A stretch of 64,000 nucleotides of DNA, taken from NCBI RefSeq assembly GCF_900537075.1, contig NZ_UNRA01000003.1:163082-227081 (forward strand), in the 5' to 3' direction. Below the pieces are notes generated by a model. It was not told the origin of the DNA, searched no databases, and saw only the letters and a list, made by a program, of their open reading frames with translations. The DNA comes from Tropicibacter sp. Alg240-R139 (GTDB taxonomy: Bacteria > Pseudomonadota > Alphaproteobacteria > Rhodobacterales > Rhodobacteraceae). Numbering within the stretch: position 1 is the stretch's first letter; each line of letters begins with the position of its first letter. The translations under genes and the position numbers were made by a program. Positions 34,746-42,438 of the stretch are shown piece by piece.

Positions 34746-35531
34746 ATGCGTGCCTTGAAAATTGCAGCGACGGGAATGACGGCTCAGCAGCTGCGGGTCG
34801 AGACGATTTCCAACAACCTCGCGAATATGAACACCACCGGCTACAACGCCCGCCGGGCCGAGTTCGCGGATCTGCACTATCAGCAGGTCTCGCGTGCGGG
34901 GACGGTCAATGCGTCTGATGGCACGGTGCTGCCGACCGGCGTTCAGTTGGGTCTGGGCGTACGGCCTTCTGCGGTGTCGATCCATCTGGCCCAGGGGACG
35001 CTTTCGGAGACCGGCAATGATCTGGATGTGGCGATCGAAGGGCGCGGTTATTTGGAGATCACGCTGCCGTCAGGGCAGTCCGCCTATACTCGGGACGGCA
35101 GCCTGAAACGCTCGGCCGAGGGGCTGATCGTCACCTCGGACGGCTATTCCGTGACGCCCGAAATCACTATTCCCACGGATGCGCGCAGCATTTCGATCAA
35201 TGGATCGGGTGAGGTGTTTGCCTATTTCGACAACGCTGCCGAGGGGCAGCTGTTGGGTCAGTTCACATTGGCGAGCTTTGCCAACGCCAAGGGGCTTGAG
35301 GCGATTGGCAGCAATATGTTCAAGGAAACCGAAGCTTCGGGAGCGCCAGTGGTTGCGGAACCCGGCGTCGACGGGTTGGGCACGATGCGGCAGGGGTATC
35401 TTGAAGACAGCTCGGTCGACGCGGTGCGCGAAGTGACAGAGCTGATCGAGGCGCAGCGCGGTTATGAAATGAATGCCAAGGTCATCTCGGCGGTCGACCA
35501 GATGATGAGCGCGACCACGCAGGTGCGCTGA
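34746..35531 (+). CDS. flgG: Flagellar distal rod protein FlgG
   Basis: A 261-residue distal rod subunit. The N-terminus MRALKIAATGMTAQQLRVET and ISNNLANMNTTGYNARRAEF are FlgG signatures; the C-terminus ends with VTELIEAQRGYEMNAKVISA and VDQMMSATTQVR. Length matches the family exactly. It overlaps the flgA start by one base. Confidence 0.96.
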   Translation: MRALKIAATGMTAQQLRVETISNNLANMNTTGYNARRAEFADLHYQQVSRAGTVNASDGTVLPTGVQLGLGVRPSAVSIHLAQGTLSETGNDLDVAIEGRGYLEITLPSGQSAYTRDGSLKRSAEGLIVTSDGYSVTPEITIPTDARSISINGSGEVFAYFDNAAEGQLLGQFTLASFANAKGLEAIGSNMFKETEASGAPVVAEPGVDGLGTMRQGYLEDSSVDAVREVTELIEAQRGYEMNAKVISAVDQMMSATTQVR

Positions 35532-35947
35532 TGCGGTTATTCGCAGTCGCCCTGATTTTGGCATTTGGGACGCCCTCTTTGGCCGAAATCCTGGTGCCCG
35601 CGCGCGCAATCCGCGCCAAAGAGATCATCGGCGCGCAGGATCTGGTGCCCAAATCGGCCGATGTGCCGGGTGCTGTGTCCCACGCCGACGAGGTCATCGG
35701 AAAAGAGGCGCGCGTGGCGCTGTATCCCGGCAGGCCCATCCGGTTTTCTGACATCGGCCCGCCCGCAGTCGTTGATCGCAATGATGTGGTGTCGCTGATT
35801 TTCAATCGCGGTGGTTTGACGATCATTGCCGAGGGGCGCGCGATGGGGCGTGGCGCGACCGGCGAAATCATTCGCGTGATGAACTTGACATCGCGCTCTA
35901 CAGTCACCGGCCGCATTCGGTCTGACGGTTCAATCGAGGTTCACTGA
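35531..35947 (+). CDS. flgA: Flagellar P-ring assembly chaperone FlgA
   Basis: A 138-residue periplasmic protein with signal peptide MRLFAVALILAFGTPSLA. The mature part has a SAF domain (ILVPARAIRAKEIIGAQDLV) and the C-terminal ChapFlgA region (NDVVSLIFNRGGLTIIAEGR, ATGEIIRVMNL, SRSTVTGRI). It is shorter than enterobacterial FlgA (219 residues) because the N-terminal domain is missing, as is usual in Rhodobacteraceae. It helps FlgI (50814-51914) form the P ring. Overlaps flgH by one base. Confidence 0.9.
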   Translation: MRLFAVALILAFGTPSLAEILVPARAIRAKEIIGAQDLVPKSADVPGAVSHADEVIGKEARVALYPGRPIRFSDIGPPAVVDRNDVVSLIFNRGGLTIIAEGRAMGRGATGEIIRVMNLTSRSTVTGRIRSDGSIEVH

Positions 35948-36681
35948 TGTATTCAATCACGAAGAAGTCCCTGCTAGTTGGTCTGCTTGCGCTGGGCGCT
36001 TGTGGCCGAATGGATCACCTGGGCAAGCCGCCCAGCTTTTCGGAAAGCTCGCAGACCCCGGAACATGTGGCCATGTTGTGGCCCGGCCTGCCGCTTAACA
36101 CCGTCCCGCAGCGCAGCGTCGATCAATCCTCGCTTTGGAGCGGCGGGCGCGCATCCTTGCTGGGCGATCGGCGGGCGGTGCAAAAGGGTGACATCATGAC
36201 TGTGGTCATCGAGATCGACGAAAAGGCCGAGATTTCCAATGACACGAAACGTTCGCGCACCGGGTCCGAGGATCTGGGGGTTCCCAACCTGTTCGGCCTG
36301 CCGCAGCGGCTTGATGAAAAATTGCCCGCCGGTGCGAGTATGGCTGATGCGGTCGGCGTCACATCATCCAGCAAGACCGACGGCAAAGGCTCGGTCAAGC
36401 GCAAGGAAAAGCTGACCTTGCGAGTGGCGGCGACGGTGGTCGATGTTCTGCCCAACGGGGTGCTGGCGATTTCAGGCACGCAAGAGTTGCGCGTGAACTT
36501 TGAACTGCGTGAATTGCTGGTTACCGGGTATGTCCGGCCCGAGGATATTTCGCGCCAGAACGAGATCACCTATGACAAGATCGCCTCGGCCCGGGTGAGC
36601 TATGGGGGTCGCGGTCAGATTACGGATGTGCAGCAGCCACGTTACGGCCAGCAAATCCTTGATACCGTTCTGCCGTTCTAA
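35947..36681 (+). CDS. flgH: Flagellar L-ring lipoprotein FlgH
   Basis: A 244-residue outer-membrane lipoprotein. The lipobox LGAC places the acylated Cys at residue 19 after a short signal peptide. Family motifs are SLWSGGRASLLGDRRAVQKG and DIMTVVIEIDEKAEISNDTK, then ISGTQELRVNFELRELLVTG and the RPEDISRQNEI segment. It forms the L ring that lets the rod through the outer membrane. Confidence 0.95.
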   Translation: MYSITKKSLLVGLLALGACGRMDHLGKPPSFSESSQTPEHVAMLWPGLPLNTVPQRSVDQSSLWSGGRASLLGDRRAVQKGDIMTVVIEIDEKAEISNDTKRSRTGSEDLGVPNLFGLPQRLDEKLPAGASMADAVGVTSSSKTDGKGSVKRKEKLTLRVAATVVDVLPNGVLAISGTQELRVNFELRELLVTGYVRPEDISRQNEITYDKIASARVSYGGRGQITDVQQPRYGQQILDTVLPF

Positions 36682-36693
36682 GGAGCCCGCGAC

Positions 36694-37203
36694 GTGAAGA
36701 AATTGTTACCCATTCTGTTCCTGATTGTTGGTCTTGGAGCTGGCGTCGGCGCCGGGGTGTTCCTGGGGCCGGGTGAGAAAAAGCACGATATGGCCGAGGA
36801 TGCAGAGCCCGAACATCACAAAGAGGATGAGAACAAGAAAGAGGCCAAGGCCAAGCCGGAAAAGGACGAAAAATCAAGTGGCAGTGAATATGTCAAACTG
36901 CCCAAGCAGTTTGTCATCCCCATCGTGACCAAGGATCACATCTCGGCCTTGGCCACCGTGTCGCTGAGCCTGGAAACCGTCGAGGGCAGCACCGAAGCGG
37001 TGTATTCGAAAGAGCCAAAGCTGCGTGATATGTTCCTGCAGGTGTTGTTTGATCACGCCAACATGGGCGGTTTTGACGGGGCATTCACGCGGCCTGACAA
37101 TCTGGCGCCGCTGCGCAAGGCACTAAATGAAGTGGCTCGGAAAGAGCTGGGCGATATCGTCAAGGATGTGTTGATCGTGGATATTGCCCGCCAGGACACC
37201 TGA
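36694..37203 (+). CDS. fliL: FliL family protein, first copy
   Basis: A 169-residue protein starting with GTG (36694) after AAGGAGCC. One membrane helix (LLPILFLIVGLGAGVGAGVF) is followed by a long charged Lys/Glu/His-rich linker (about residues 29-63) and a FliL-type periplasmic domain (YVKLPKQFVIPIVTKDHISA, EPKLRDMFLQVLF, LRKALNEVARKELGD). FliL surrounds the stator and stabilises MotAB. A second, diverged FliL is encoded at 46589-47095; the unusual linker suggests a different task here. Last gene of the flgB operon, with a strong terminator after it. Confidence 0.85.
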   Translation: MKKLLPILFLIVGLGAGVGAGVFLGPGEKKHDMAEDAEPEHHKEDENKKEAKAKPEKDEKSSGSEYVKLPKQFVIPIVTKDHISALATVSLSLETVEGSTEAVYSKEPKLRDMFLQVLFDHANMGGFDGAFTRPDNLAPLRKALNEVARKELGDIVKDVLIVDIARQDT

Positions 37204-37222
37204 TCAGGGTCTGCCATAGATG

Positions 37223-37253
37223 AAAACGCCGTGCGGTTGCGCGGCGTTTTTTT
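37223..37253 (+). terminator. Rho-independent terminator between fliL and FliJ-like gene
   Basis: CGCCGTGC and GCGCGGCG form an 8-bp stem (one T-G pair) with loop GGTT, extended by flanking AAA/TTT and followed by a seven-T run. Because of the A-run on the left it could also terminate the opposing minus-strand operon. Confidence 0.88.
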
Positions 37254-37255
37254 GC

Positions 37256-37669
37256 TCACCGCCTGGTTAAGATGCCGTCGAGCAGGCTGTCCTGGCGTTG
37301 GGTCTGTCGGTGGTGCAGCCGCTTGGCGTGATCAAGCTTTTGCAGCTTTGCCATCGCGTCCTTTTGGCCGAACGCTTTGCGCAGCTGCGCCATCGCGCCC
37401 AGCTTGCGGGTCTGAACCTGTGCCAGATGCGTGTGCAGCTGGCGGCGCGTCTTGGATTCCCAGCCGCGCCACAGGATATCGGCACCCACCATTCGAACTG
37501 AATGCGTTTGCTGTTGTTTGGTGGCCGCCTGCGCGACCAGCGCGTCCAGGCGCGCCAGTTGGGCGCGGATCTCGGCCTCTTCTGCTAGGGTTTCTTTGAT
37601 CGCCTCGTGTTCGCGCAGGTAAAGTGCTTCGGTCACGTGCACGGTTTGTTGGAGCGTTTTTTGTTTCAT
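37256..37669 (-). CDS. FliJ-like coiled-coil protein
   Basis: The 137-residue protein is almost entirely charged helix with heptad character: EAIKETLAEEAEIRAQLARL, then a middle patch RMVGADILWRGWESKTRRQL, then QLRKAFGQKDAMAKLQKLDH. Size (FliJ is near 145 residues), all-helical composition and position directly after flhB (one-base overlap) suggest the FliJ role, the stalk that links the FliI ATPase to FlhA. No other fliJ is in the window. Sequence similarity to FliJ is not evident by eye, so this is inference. Confidence 0.6.
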   Translation of the reverse strand: MKQKTLQQTVHVTEALYLREHEAIKETLAEEAEIRAQLARLDALVAQAATKQQQTHSVRMVGADILWRGWESKTRRQLHTHLAQVQTRKLGAMAQLRKAFGQKDAMAKLQKLDHAKRLHHRQTQRQDSLLDGILTRR

Positions 37670-38754
37670 TAGACACCTGCCCGAGCTTTCTTGCGCATGG
37701 TTTCGGCAAATCGGATAGCGGCAGCCACGGGTTTATAATGATCTTCCAGAATCTCGTCGCCAATCTCGACCGTGGCATGGATGGCCCGTGCCGTGGGCGG
37801 GTCCGATTGGATCGGCACACCGGATTCATTGGCGATCTGGCGGATTGTGGCGGCGACTTCGTCAACGCCCTTGGCGACACAGGTTGGCGCAGCGCCTGGC
37901 AGGCGTGACCATTTCAGAACAACCGCGTAATGCGTCGGGTTCACGATCACCACGTCAGCGGCTGGCACATCGGCCATCATCTGGTTCATCGCGATCTGCT
38001 GGCCCTTTTGGCGACGCTGCTGTTTCATGTGCGGATCGCCTTCGGAATCCTTGGTCTCGTCCATGATTTCCTTGCGGCTCATACGGTTTTTGCGGATGTG
38101 TTCGAAATATTGCCAGATGTAGTCGATCGAGCCGATCATCAGCGCCACGGCGAGCACGATGAACAGGAATTGAAACACCAGATCCATCATCATCGGCACG
38201 ACAATGCGCGGCGCGACGCCAGTGCTTGAGATGATGTCGCTCAAGTTGGCATGCAGGAACACGCCCAGGCAGATCGAATAGAGGATGAGCTTGGTAAAGC
38301 TTTTGGCAAATTCAAACAGGCCCCCGCGGCCGAATTTGTTCTTGGCGTTCGATATCAGGGAAATCCGCGACAGCTTGGGTTGGAGCTTGCTGGGTGTCAC
38401 CAGAAAGGCGCGTTGGGCGATCACCGACAGGATAATTGCCGCCATGGGAACCAGAAGCCAGGGTCCGATGGCCAGCGCGACCGACCCGATCATACCCCCG
38501 ACCGGACCGGCGGAGGGACCGTTCACAAGCAGGGTCGACAGCCCTTCGGGTTGATCGAGAAAGACCATGAGCGTGGTGCCAAGGGAGGTGATCGAGGCAT
38601 GGCCAATGGCCAAAAACACAAGCACCAGACCGGCATAGGCGGCCACGACCGACAGGTCCGCGGATTTTGCGACCTCACCCTTTTCCCGCGCCTTCTGGAG
38701 TTTTTGCGGCGTCGGATCAAAGGACTTTTCACTGTCGTCGTCGGAAGCGCTCAT
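37669..38754 (-). CDS. flhB: Flagellar export switch protein FlhB
   Basis: A 361-residue membrane protein controlling the change from rod/hook to filament export. The N-terminus has KSFDPTPQKLQKAREKGEVA (residues 10-29), four membrane segments follow (about residues 36-215), and the cytosolic domain contains the self-cleavage site NPTHYAV (Asn272-Pro273). The conserved EIMDETKDSEGDPHMK segment is at about residues 229-244. The start overlaps the fliR stop by 4 bp. Confidence 0.96.
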   Translation of the reverse strand: MSASDDDSEKSFDPTPQKLQKAREKGEVAKSADLSVVAAYAGLVLVFLAIGHASITSLGTTLMVFLDQPEGLSTLLVNGPSAGPVGGMIGSVALAIGPWLLVPMAAIILSVIAQRAFLVTPSKLQPKLSRISLISNAKNKFGRGGLFEFAKSFTKLILYSICLGVFLHANLSDIISSTGVAPRIVVPMMMDLVFQFLFIVLAVALMIGSIDYIWQYFEHIRKNRMSRKEIMDETKDSEGDPHMKQQRRQKGQQIAMNQMMADVPAADVVIVNPTHYAVVLKWSRLPGAAPTCVAKGVDEVAATIRQIANESGVPIQSDPPTARAIHATVEIGDEILEDHYKPVAAAIRFAETMRKKARAGV

Positions 38755-39515
38755 CTGGTGCCGCCAAGGGGGTTCGTCAAGAAGTCGTTCACCGCGTCGA
38801 CCCAGATGGTCAGCAAAAGTGGGGTTGCGGCAAAGAGGATAAAGAGCCCGCCAAAGGTGATCACCGGGGCACCGACAAAGGCCACCATCAGCTGTGGCAT
38901 CGCGCGATTGATCGCCCCCATCGCCAAGTTATAGATCAGCGAGGCGATGACAAAAGGCGCAGCGAGCGAAAACGCCAGAGCAAAGACGGTGGCGACTTGT
39001 CCGACGCCCCAGCGAGTCAGATCGCTGGCGTCTGGCAACGTGCCGACGGGAAAGAGCTGATAGCTGAGTATCGCGTATTCCGCGGCACGCACATGCAGCC
39101 CGGTCATCACTGCCAACGTCAGCCCGGCCATGACCAGCAGGAACCCCATTGCTGGAACCGGTTCAACTGCAGCGCCACCCAGGATTTGCGACAGCGACGT
39201 GGCCTGCGCTGCGATCGAGCCTGCGGTTTGAAGTCCCAAAACAAACAGGCGCACCATCAGGCCCAGGATCAACCCGATCACGATTTCTGTCATCGCCAGC
39301 TGCGCAAAGGCGGCGAAATCCGCCGGCTCGAACCGCTCACCAAGCGCGGGCGCGACGATGGCGGTAAAGGCGATGGCGATCCCCATTTTGACCCGCGTGG
39401 GCACCGTTCGTTCGCCAAAGGCGGGTATGACCGAGACGAAGGCTGAAACGCGCAGGAGCACGGTGAAGGCGTGCCAGAATTCGGACGTCAGATATTGGGC
39501 CAGGGGCTCGCTCAT
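38751..39515 (-). CDS. fliR: Flagellar export gate protein FliR
   Basis: A 254-residue inner-membrane protein with about six hydrophobic helices. Recognisable FliR segments are FVSVIPAFGERTVPTRVKMG (residues 27-46), GLILGLMVRLFVLGLQTAGS and ALAFSLAAPFVIASLIYNLA. It completes the gate with FliP and FliQ. It lies 3 bp after the flhA stop, within the long minus-strand operon. Confidence 0.95.
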   Translation of the reverse strand: MSEPLAQYLTSEFWHAFTVLLRVSAFVSVIPAFGERTVPTRVKMGIAIAFTAIVAPALGERFEPADFAAFAQLAMTEIVIGLILGLMVRLFVLGLQTAGSIAAQATSLSQILGGAAVEPVPAMGFLLVMAGLTLAVMTGLHVRAAEYAILSYQLFPVGTLPDASDLTRWGVGQVATVFALAFSLAAPFVIASLIYNLAMGAINRAMPQLMVAFVGAPVITFGGLFILFAATPLLLTIWVDAVNDFLTNPLGGTR

Positions 39516-39518
39516 GGG

Positions 39519-41609
39519 TTATGCGGCCACCAGCCCGACCAGCGACGGGCGCGCCTCGAGCCCGATTTCCTCGAACGACAGGACGGGGTTGGAGATGCCG
39601 CGGGCGCGCATCACCGTTCGTAAGAAACGCCTGCGCCGAGTCGACGTCACGACAGCGGGATAGATGCCGTTTTCGGCCGTTTGCCCGACCTGCTCTGACA
39701 CACCATCGGCCAGACGGTTGAACAAATCGGGCGGCAACACGATGTCCAGACCGCTGGCACCGCCATCGACTTGATAGGTCACAAAGGCGTCTTCCCATTC
39801 GGGTGCCAACTGCACCAGCGGGATCGAACCATCGGCGCGTTTCATTTCGGCCACCAGCTGAAAGCCCAGGCGGTGGCGCACATGTTCGCAGATCGCCTCG
39901 GGCTGGGTGGTGATCAGCCGGGCTTCGGCAATGGTTTCCAGGATCAGCGGCATGTTGCGGATCGACACGCGTTCCTCCAGCAGCAGGCGTAGAACACTGT
40001 GGAGCGTGTCCATCGGCACCTTGTCAGGGATCAGTTCGTCCAGGAGCTTGCGGTTGGCGTCAGCCCGGACGGGATCGCTGAGGCGTTTCATTTCGTCCAG
40101 CAGGCGGCGCAGGGATTTCAGCGACAGCAGGCGCGCAAAGTTCTGTTTGATCACTTCAAGCAGATGGGTCGCCAGAATTTCAGGCGGGGAGACGATGGTG
40201 GCCCCGGAAATGGCTGCGCCATCCTGATCTTTGGACGAAATCCAACGCGCGGGCGCGCCATAGACGGGTTCAGTCACGTCCTGGCCGTCGGGCAGGGCGG
40301 TAAAACTGTCAGGCACCAGCGCCAGCACCAGATCGGGGTGCAGTACACCGCGCACCTGTTCGACACCTTGGACGCGGATGATGTAGGTGCCCGGGGTCAA
40401 CTCGGCCTGATCGGTCAGGCGAATATCGGGCAGGATCAGGCCAAACTCTGATGCCACATGGGTGCGCATGTTGGCGATACGTGCGTCCAGGCCCGTTCCC
40501 GGATCCAGCACCATACCAACCAGGTCGGGGGCGAATTCCAGATGCACGTCGTCCAGATCGAGGATGTCGCCCAGACCCCGATTTTGGGTGGGCTCTTCGG
40601 GCATGGCCGTGCCGGTGGCCTCCTCCTCGGCCTTTTTGTGCTGTTGCAAGATCATCCAATAAGACGCCGCCCCAAGCGCGCCACTGCCCAAGATGAACGG
40701 CAGAAACGGCAGACCTGGCACCAGGGCAAACACGCCCATCAAAACCGCCACGGTGGCGAGGGCTGCGGGGTGCTTGCCCAACTGATCGAGCAGCGCCAGA
40801 TCAGTGGCGCCTTGCATGCCGCCGCGTGCCAGCAACAGGGCCGAGGCGATCGAGATGATGACGGCGGGGATCTGCGAGACAAGGCCATCCCCGACGGTCA
40901 GGATTGCATAAGTTTCAAACGCTGCAGATATGGGCATCTGGTGGACGACCACGCCCATAACCAGTCCCATGACCAAGTTTAACAGCGTGATCAGCAGACC
41001 TGCAATGGCGTCGCCTTTGACGAACTTCGATGCGCCATCGAGCGAGCCGAAAAATGTTGTTTCTTGCTGCTCGCGCTCGCGCCGTTCCTTGGCTTGCGCG
41101 TGGTCGATGGCGCCTGCGGACATGTCGCTGTCGATGGCGAGCTGTTTACCGGGCATGCCGTCCAGGGCAAAACGCGCGCCGACCTCGGCCATGCGGGCGG
41201 CGCCTTTGGTGATCACCATGAAGTTGACGATTAGCAGAACGCCGAACACGACAAGGCCCAGGAACACGCTGCCACCCATGATGAATTGGGCAAACCCTTC
41301 AATCACGTCCCCGGCGGCGTTTGGGCCGGTGTGGCCCTGTCCGATGATGAGCTTCGTGGACGAAATGTTGAGCGACAATCGCAACATCAAAGAGGCCAGC
41401 AGGATGGTTGGGAAAGCCGAGAAATCCAGCGGGCGTTCGATGAACAGCGTGATGGTGAAAATCAGGATTGCCAACCCGAAAGAGGCTGCGAGACCAACGT
41501 CGAGCGCCCAGGCTGGCACCGGCAGGATCATCATGATGATGATCGTCATCAAGGCAACGGCCAAAAGAACTGTCGGGCTGAAGAAAGAGTTTAGCTGAAC
41601 TTTTGGCAT
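39519..41609 (-). CDS. flhA: Flagellar export protein FlhA
   Basis: A 696-residue export gate protein starting at the ATG at 41609; an in-frame TTG at 41624 would overlap the previous gene and is less likely. Eight membrane segments occupy the N-terminal half, with the FHIPEP-type loop recognisable in VNFMVITKGAARMAEVGARF and ALDGMPGKQLAIDSDMSAGA (about residues 145-190). The cytosolic C-domain docks chaperone-cargo complexes and ends in a normal FlhA tail. Length fits the family. Confidence 0.96.
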   Translation of the reverse strand: MPKVQLNSFFSPTVLLAVALMTIIIMMILPVPAWALDVGLAASFGLAILIFTITLFIERPLDFSAFPTILLASLMLRLSLNISSTKLIIGQGHTGPNAAGDVIEGFAQFIMGGSVFLGLVVFGVLLIVNFMVITKGAARMAEVGARFALDGMPGKQLAIDSDMSAGAIDHAQAKERREREQQETTFFGSLDGASKFVKGDAIAGLLITLLNLVMGLVMGVVVHQMPISAAFETYAILTVGDGLVSQIPAVIISIASALLLARGGMQGATDLALLDQLGKHPAALATVAVLMGVFALVPGLPFLPFILGSGALGAASYWMILQQHKKAEEEATGTAMPEEPTQNRGLGDILDLDDVHLEFAPDLVGMVLDPGTGLDARIANMRTHVASEFGLILPDIRLTDQAELTPGTYIIRVQGVEQVRGVLHPDLVLALVPDSFTALPDGQDVTEPVYGAPARWISSKDQDGAAISGATIVSPPEILATHLLEVIKQNFARLLSLKSLRRLLDEMKRLSDPVRADANRKLLDELIPDKVPMDTLHSVLRLLLEERVSIRNMPLILETIAEARLITTQPEAICEHVRHRLGFQLVAEMKRADGSIPLVQLAPEWEDAFVTYQVDGGASGLDIVLPPDLFNRLADGVSEQVGQTAENGIYPAVVTSTRRRRFLRTVMRARGISNPVLSFEEIGLEARPSLVGLVAA

Positions 41610-41610
41610 G

Positions 41611-42372
41611 TCAGTTGAAAACAATCAGAGAGAGGGAATTTGATTTTGCACCGGTGGGCACCAGAGAGCCCATGCCGACGTCTCCGGACCCGATCAAAGG
41701 TTGGCGCGAGGCGTGTCCCAGAATCGGCATAGGGCCGATGTCGATCGATGGGGCATCGCCATTCAGATCCGCCCGTGCGGCGTCGAATCGGGCTATGTAG
41801 ATGTCGGCGTATTGGCGGGTTCTGGAGTGATAAGCCCCTGCTGCTTTGGACCAGTCGCCGAATTCGTCGTGCAGTGTTTCGAGGAACCGGGCGGCATAAG
41901 TGGCGTTCAGGTCCGGGTCAAACATCTCGTCAATCGATTTGAACCCGCTGCTGTGCCATTTGTAATTGATCTGGAAGCACCCGACATCAAAGCTGCGCGC
42001 GCCATCCTTGAACCGTGAGAAGACGTATGATCGGGCCTCATCTTCAGTCGTAAACCAATGGCCTGCCCCCTCCATGTTGACCGTCCAGGGCCAAGAAGAT
42101 GTGCGTCCTTGCGCGGTGCGCCCGGTTTCGACGCGGGTGATGGCAAGCATTACGTCTTCGGGAATGCCATGGGTGCGCGCGGCCCTGAGGGCAGCCCGGT
42201 CGCACAGGTTTCCGGTGGTACGGGTTTGGGGCAGTGCATTGGCCAGGGCCGGGGCCGGGCTGACCATGATGAGTGCCAGGAAAAGTGCCGTTTGCCCTTG
42301 GTTGCGTCCGGCAAATCGTAGCCAGTTCCAAGGTCTGGAATGAAGGGGTTGGGGCATTCTGCCTATCCACAT
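41611..42372 (-). CDS. Lytic transglycosylase (SLT domain), flagellum-associated
   Basis: A 253-residue secreted muramidase-type enzyme. A hydrophobic signal segment (LFLALIMVSPAPALA) precedes the SLT fold: catalytic Glu82 in MLAITRVETG, then GRTSSWPWTVNMEGAGHWF, FDVGCFQINYKWHSSGF, and the Tyr motif AGAYHSRTRQYADIY. Within a flagellar operon it most likely opens peptidoglycan for the rod, the job done by FlgJ or SltF elsewhere; no flgJ is in the window. It ends 1 bp before the flhA ATG. Confidence 0.85.
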   Translation of the reverse strand: MWIGRMPQPLHSRPWNWLRFAGRNQGQTALFLALIMVSPAPALANALPQTRTTGNLCDRAALRAARTHGIPEDVMLAITRVETGRTAQGRTSSWPWTVNMEGAGHWFTTEDEARSYVFSRFKDGARSFDVGCFQINYKWHSSGFKSIDEMFDPDLNATYAARFLETLHDEFGDWSKAAGAYHSRTRQYADIYIARFDAARADLNGDAPSIDIGPMPILGHASRQPLIGSGDVGMGSLVPTGAKSNSLSLIVFN

Positions 42373-42403
42373 TATGCGTCGAACAGAGGCTATGAGCCGA
42401 GTG

Positions 42404-42418
42404 TTTAGAAATGGTTAG
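42404..42418. promoter_or_regulatory. Degenerate CtrA-like box upstream of SLT gene
   Basis: On the minus strand CTAA-CCATTTC-TAAA, 32 bp before the transglycosylase ATG. Its first eight bases (CTAACCAT) differ from the full CtrA half-site TTAACCAT by one base. Weaker than the other boxes. Confidence 0.3.
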
Positions 42419-42438
42419 CTGAACCCAAATCCTTGGGT

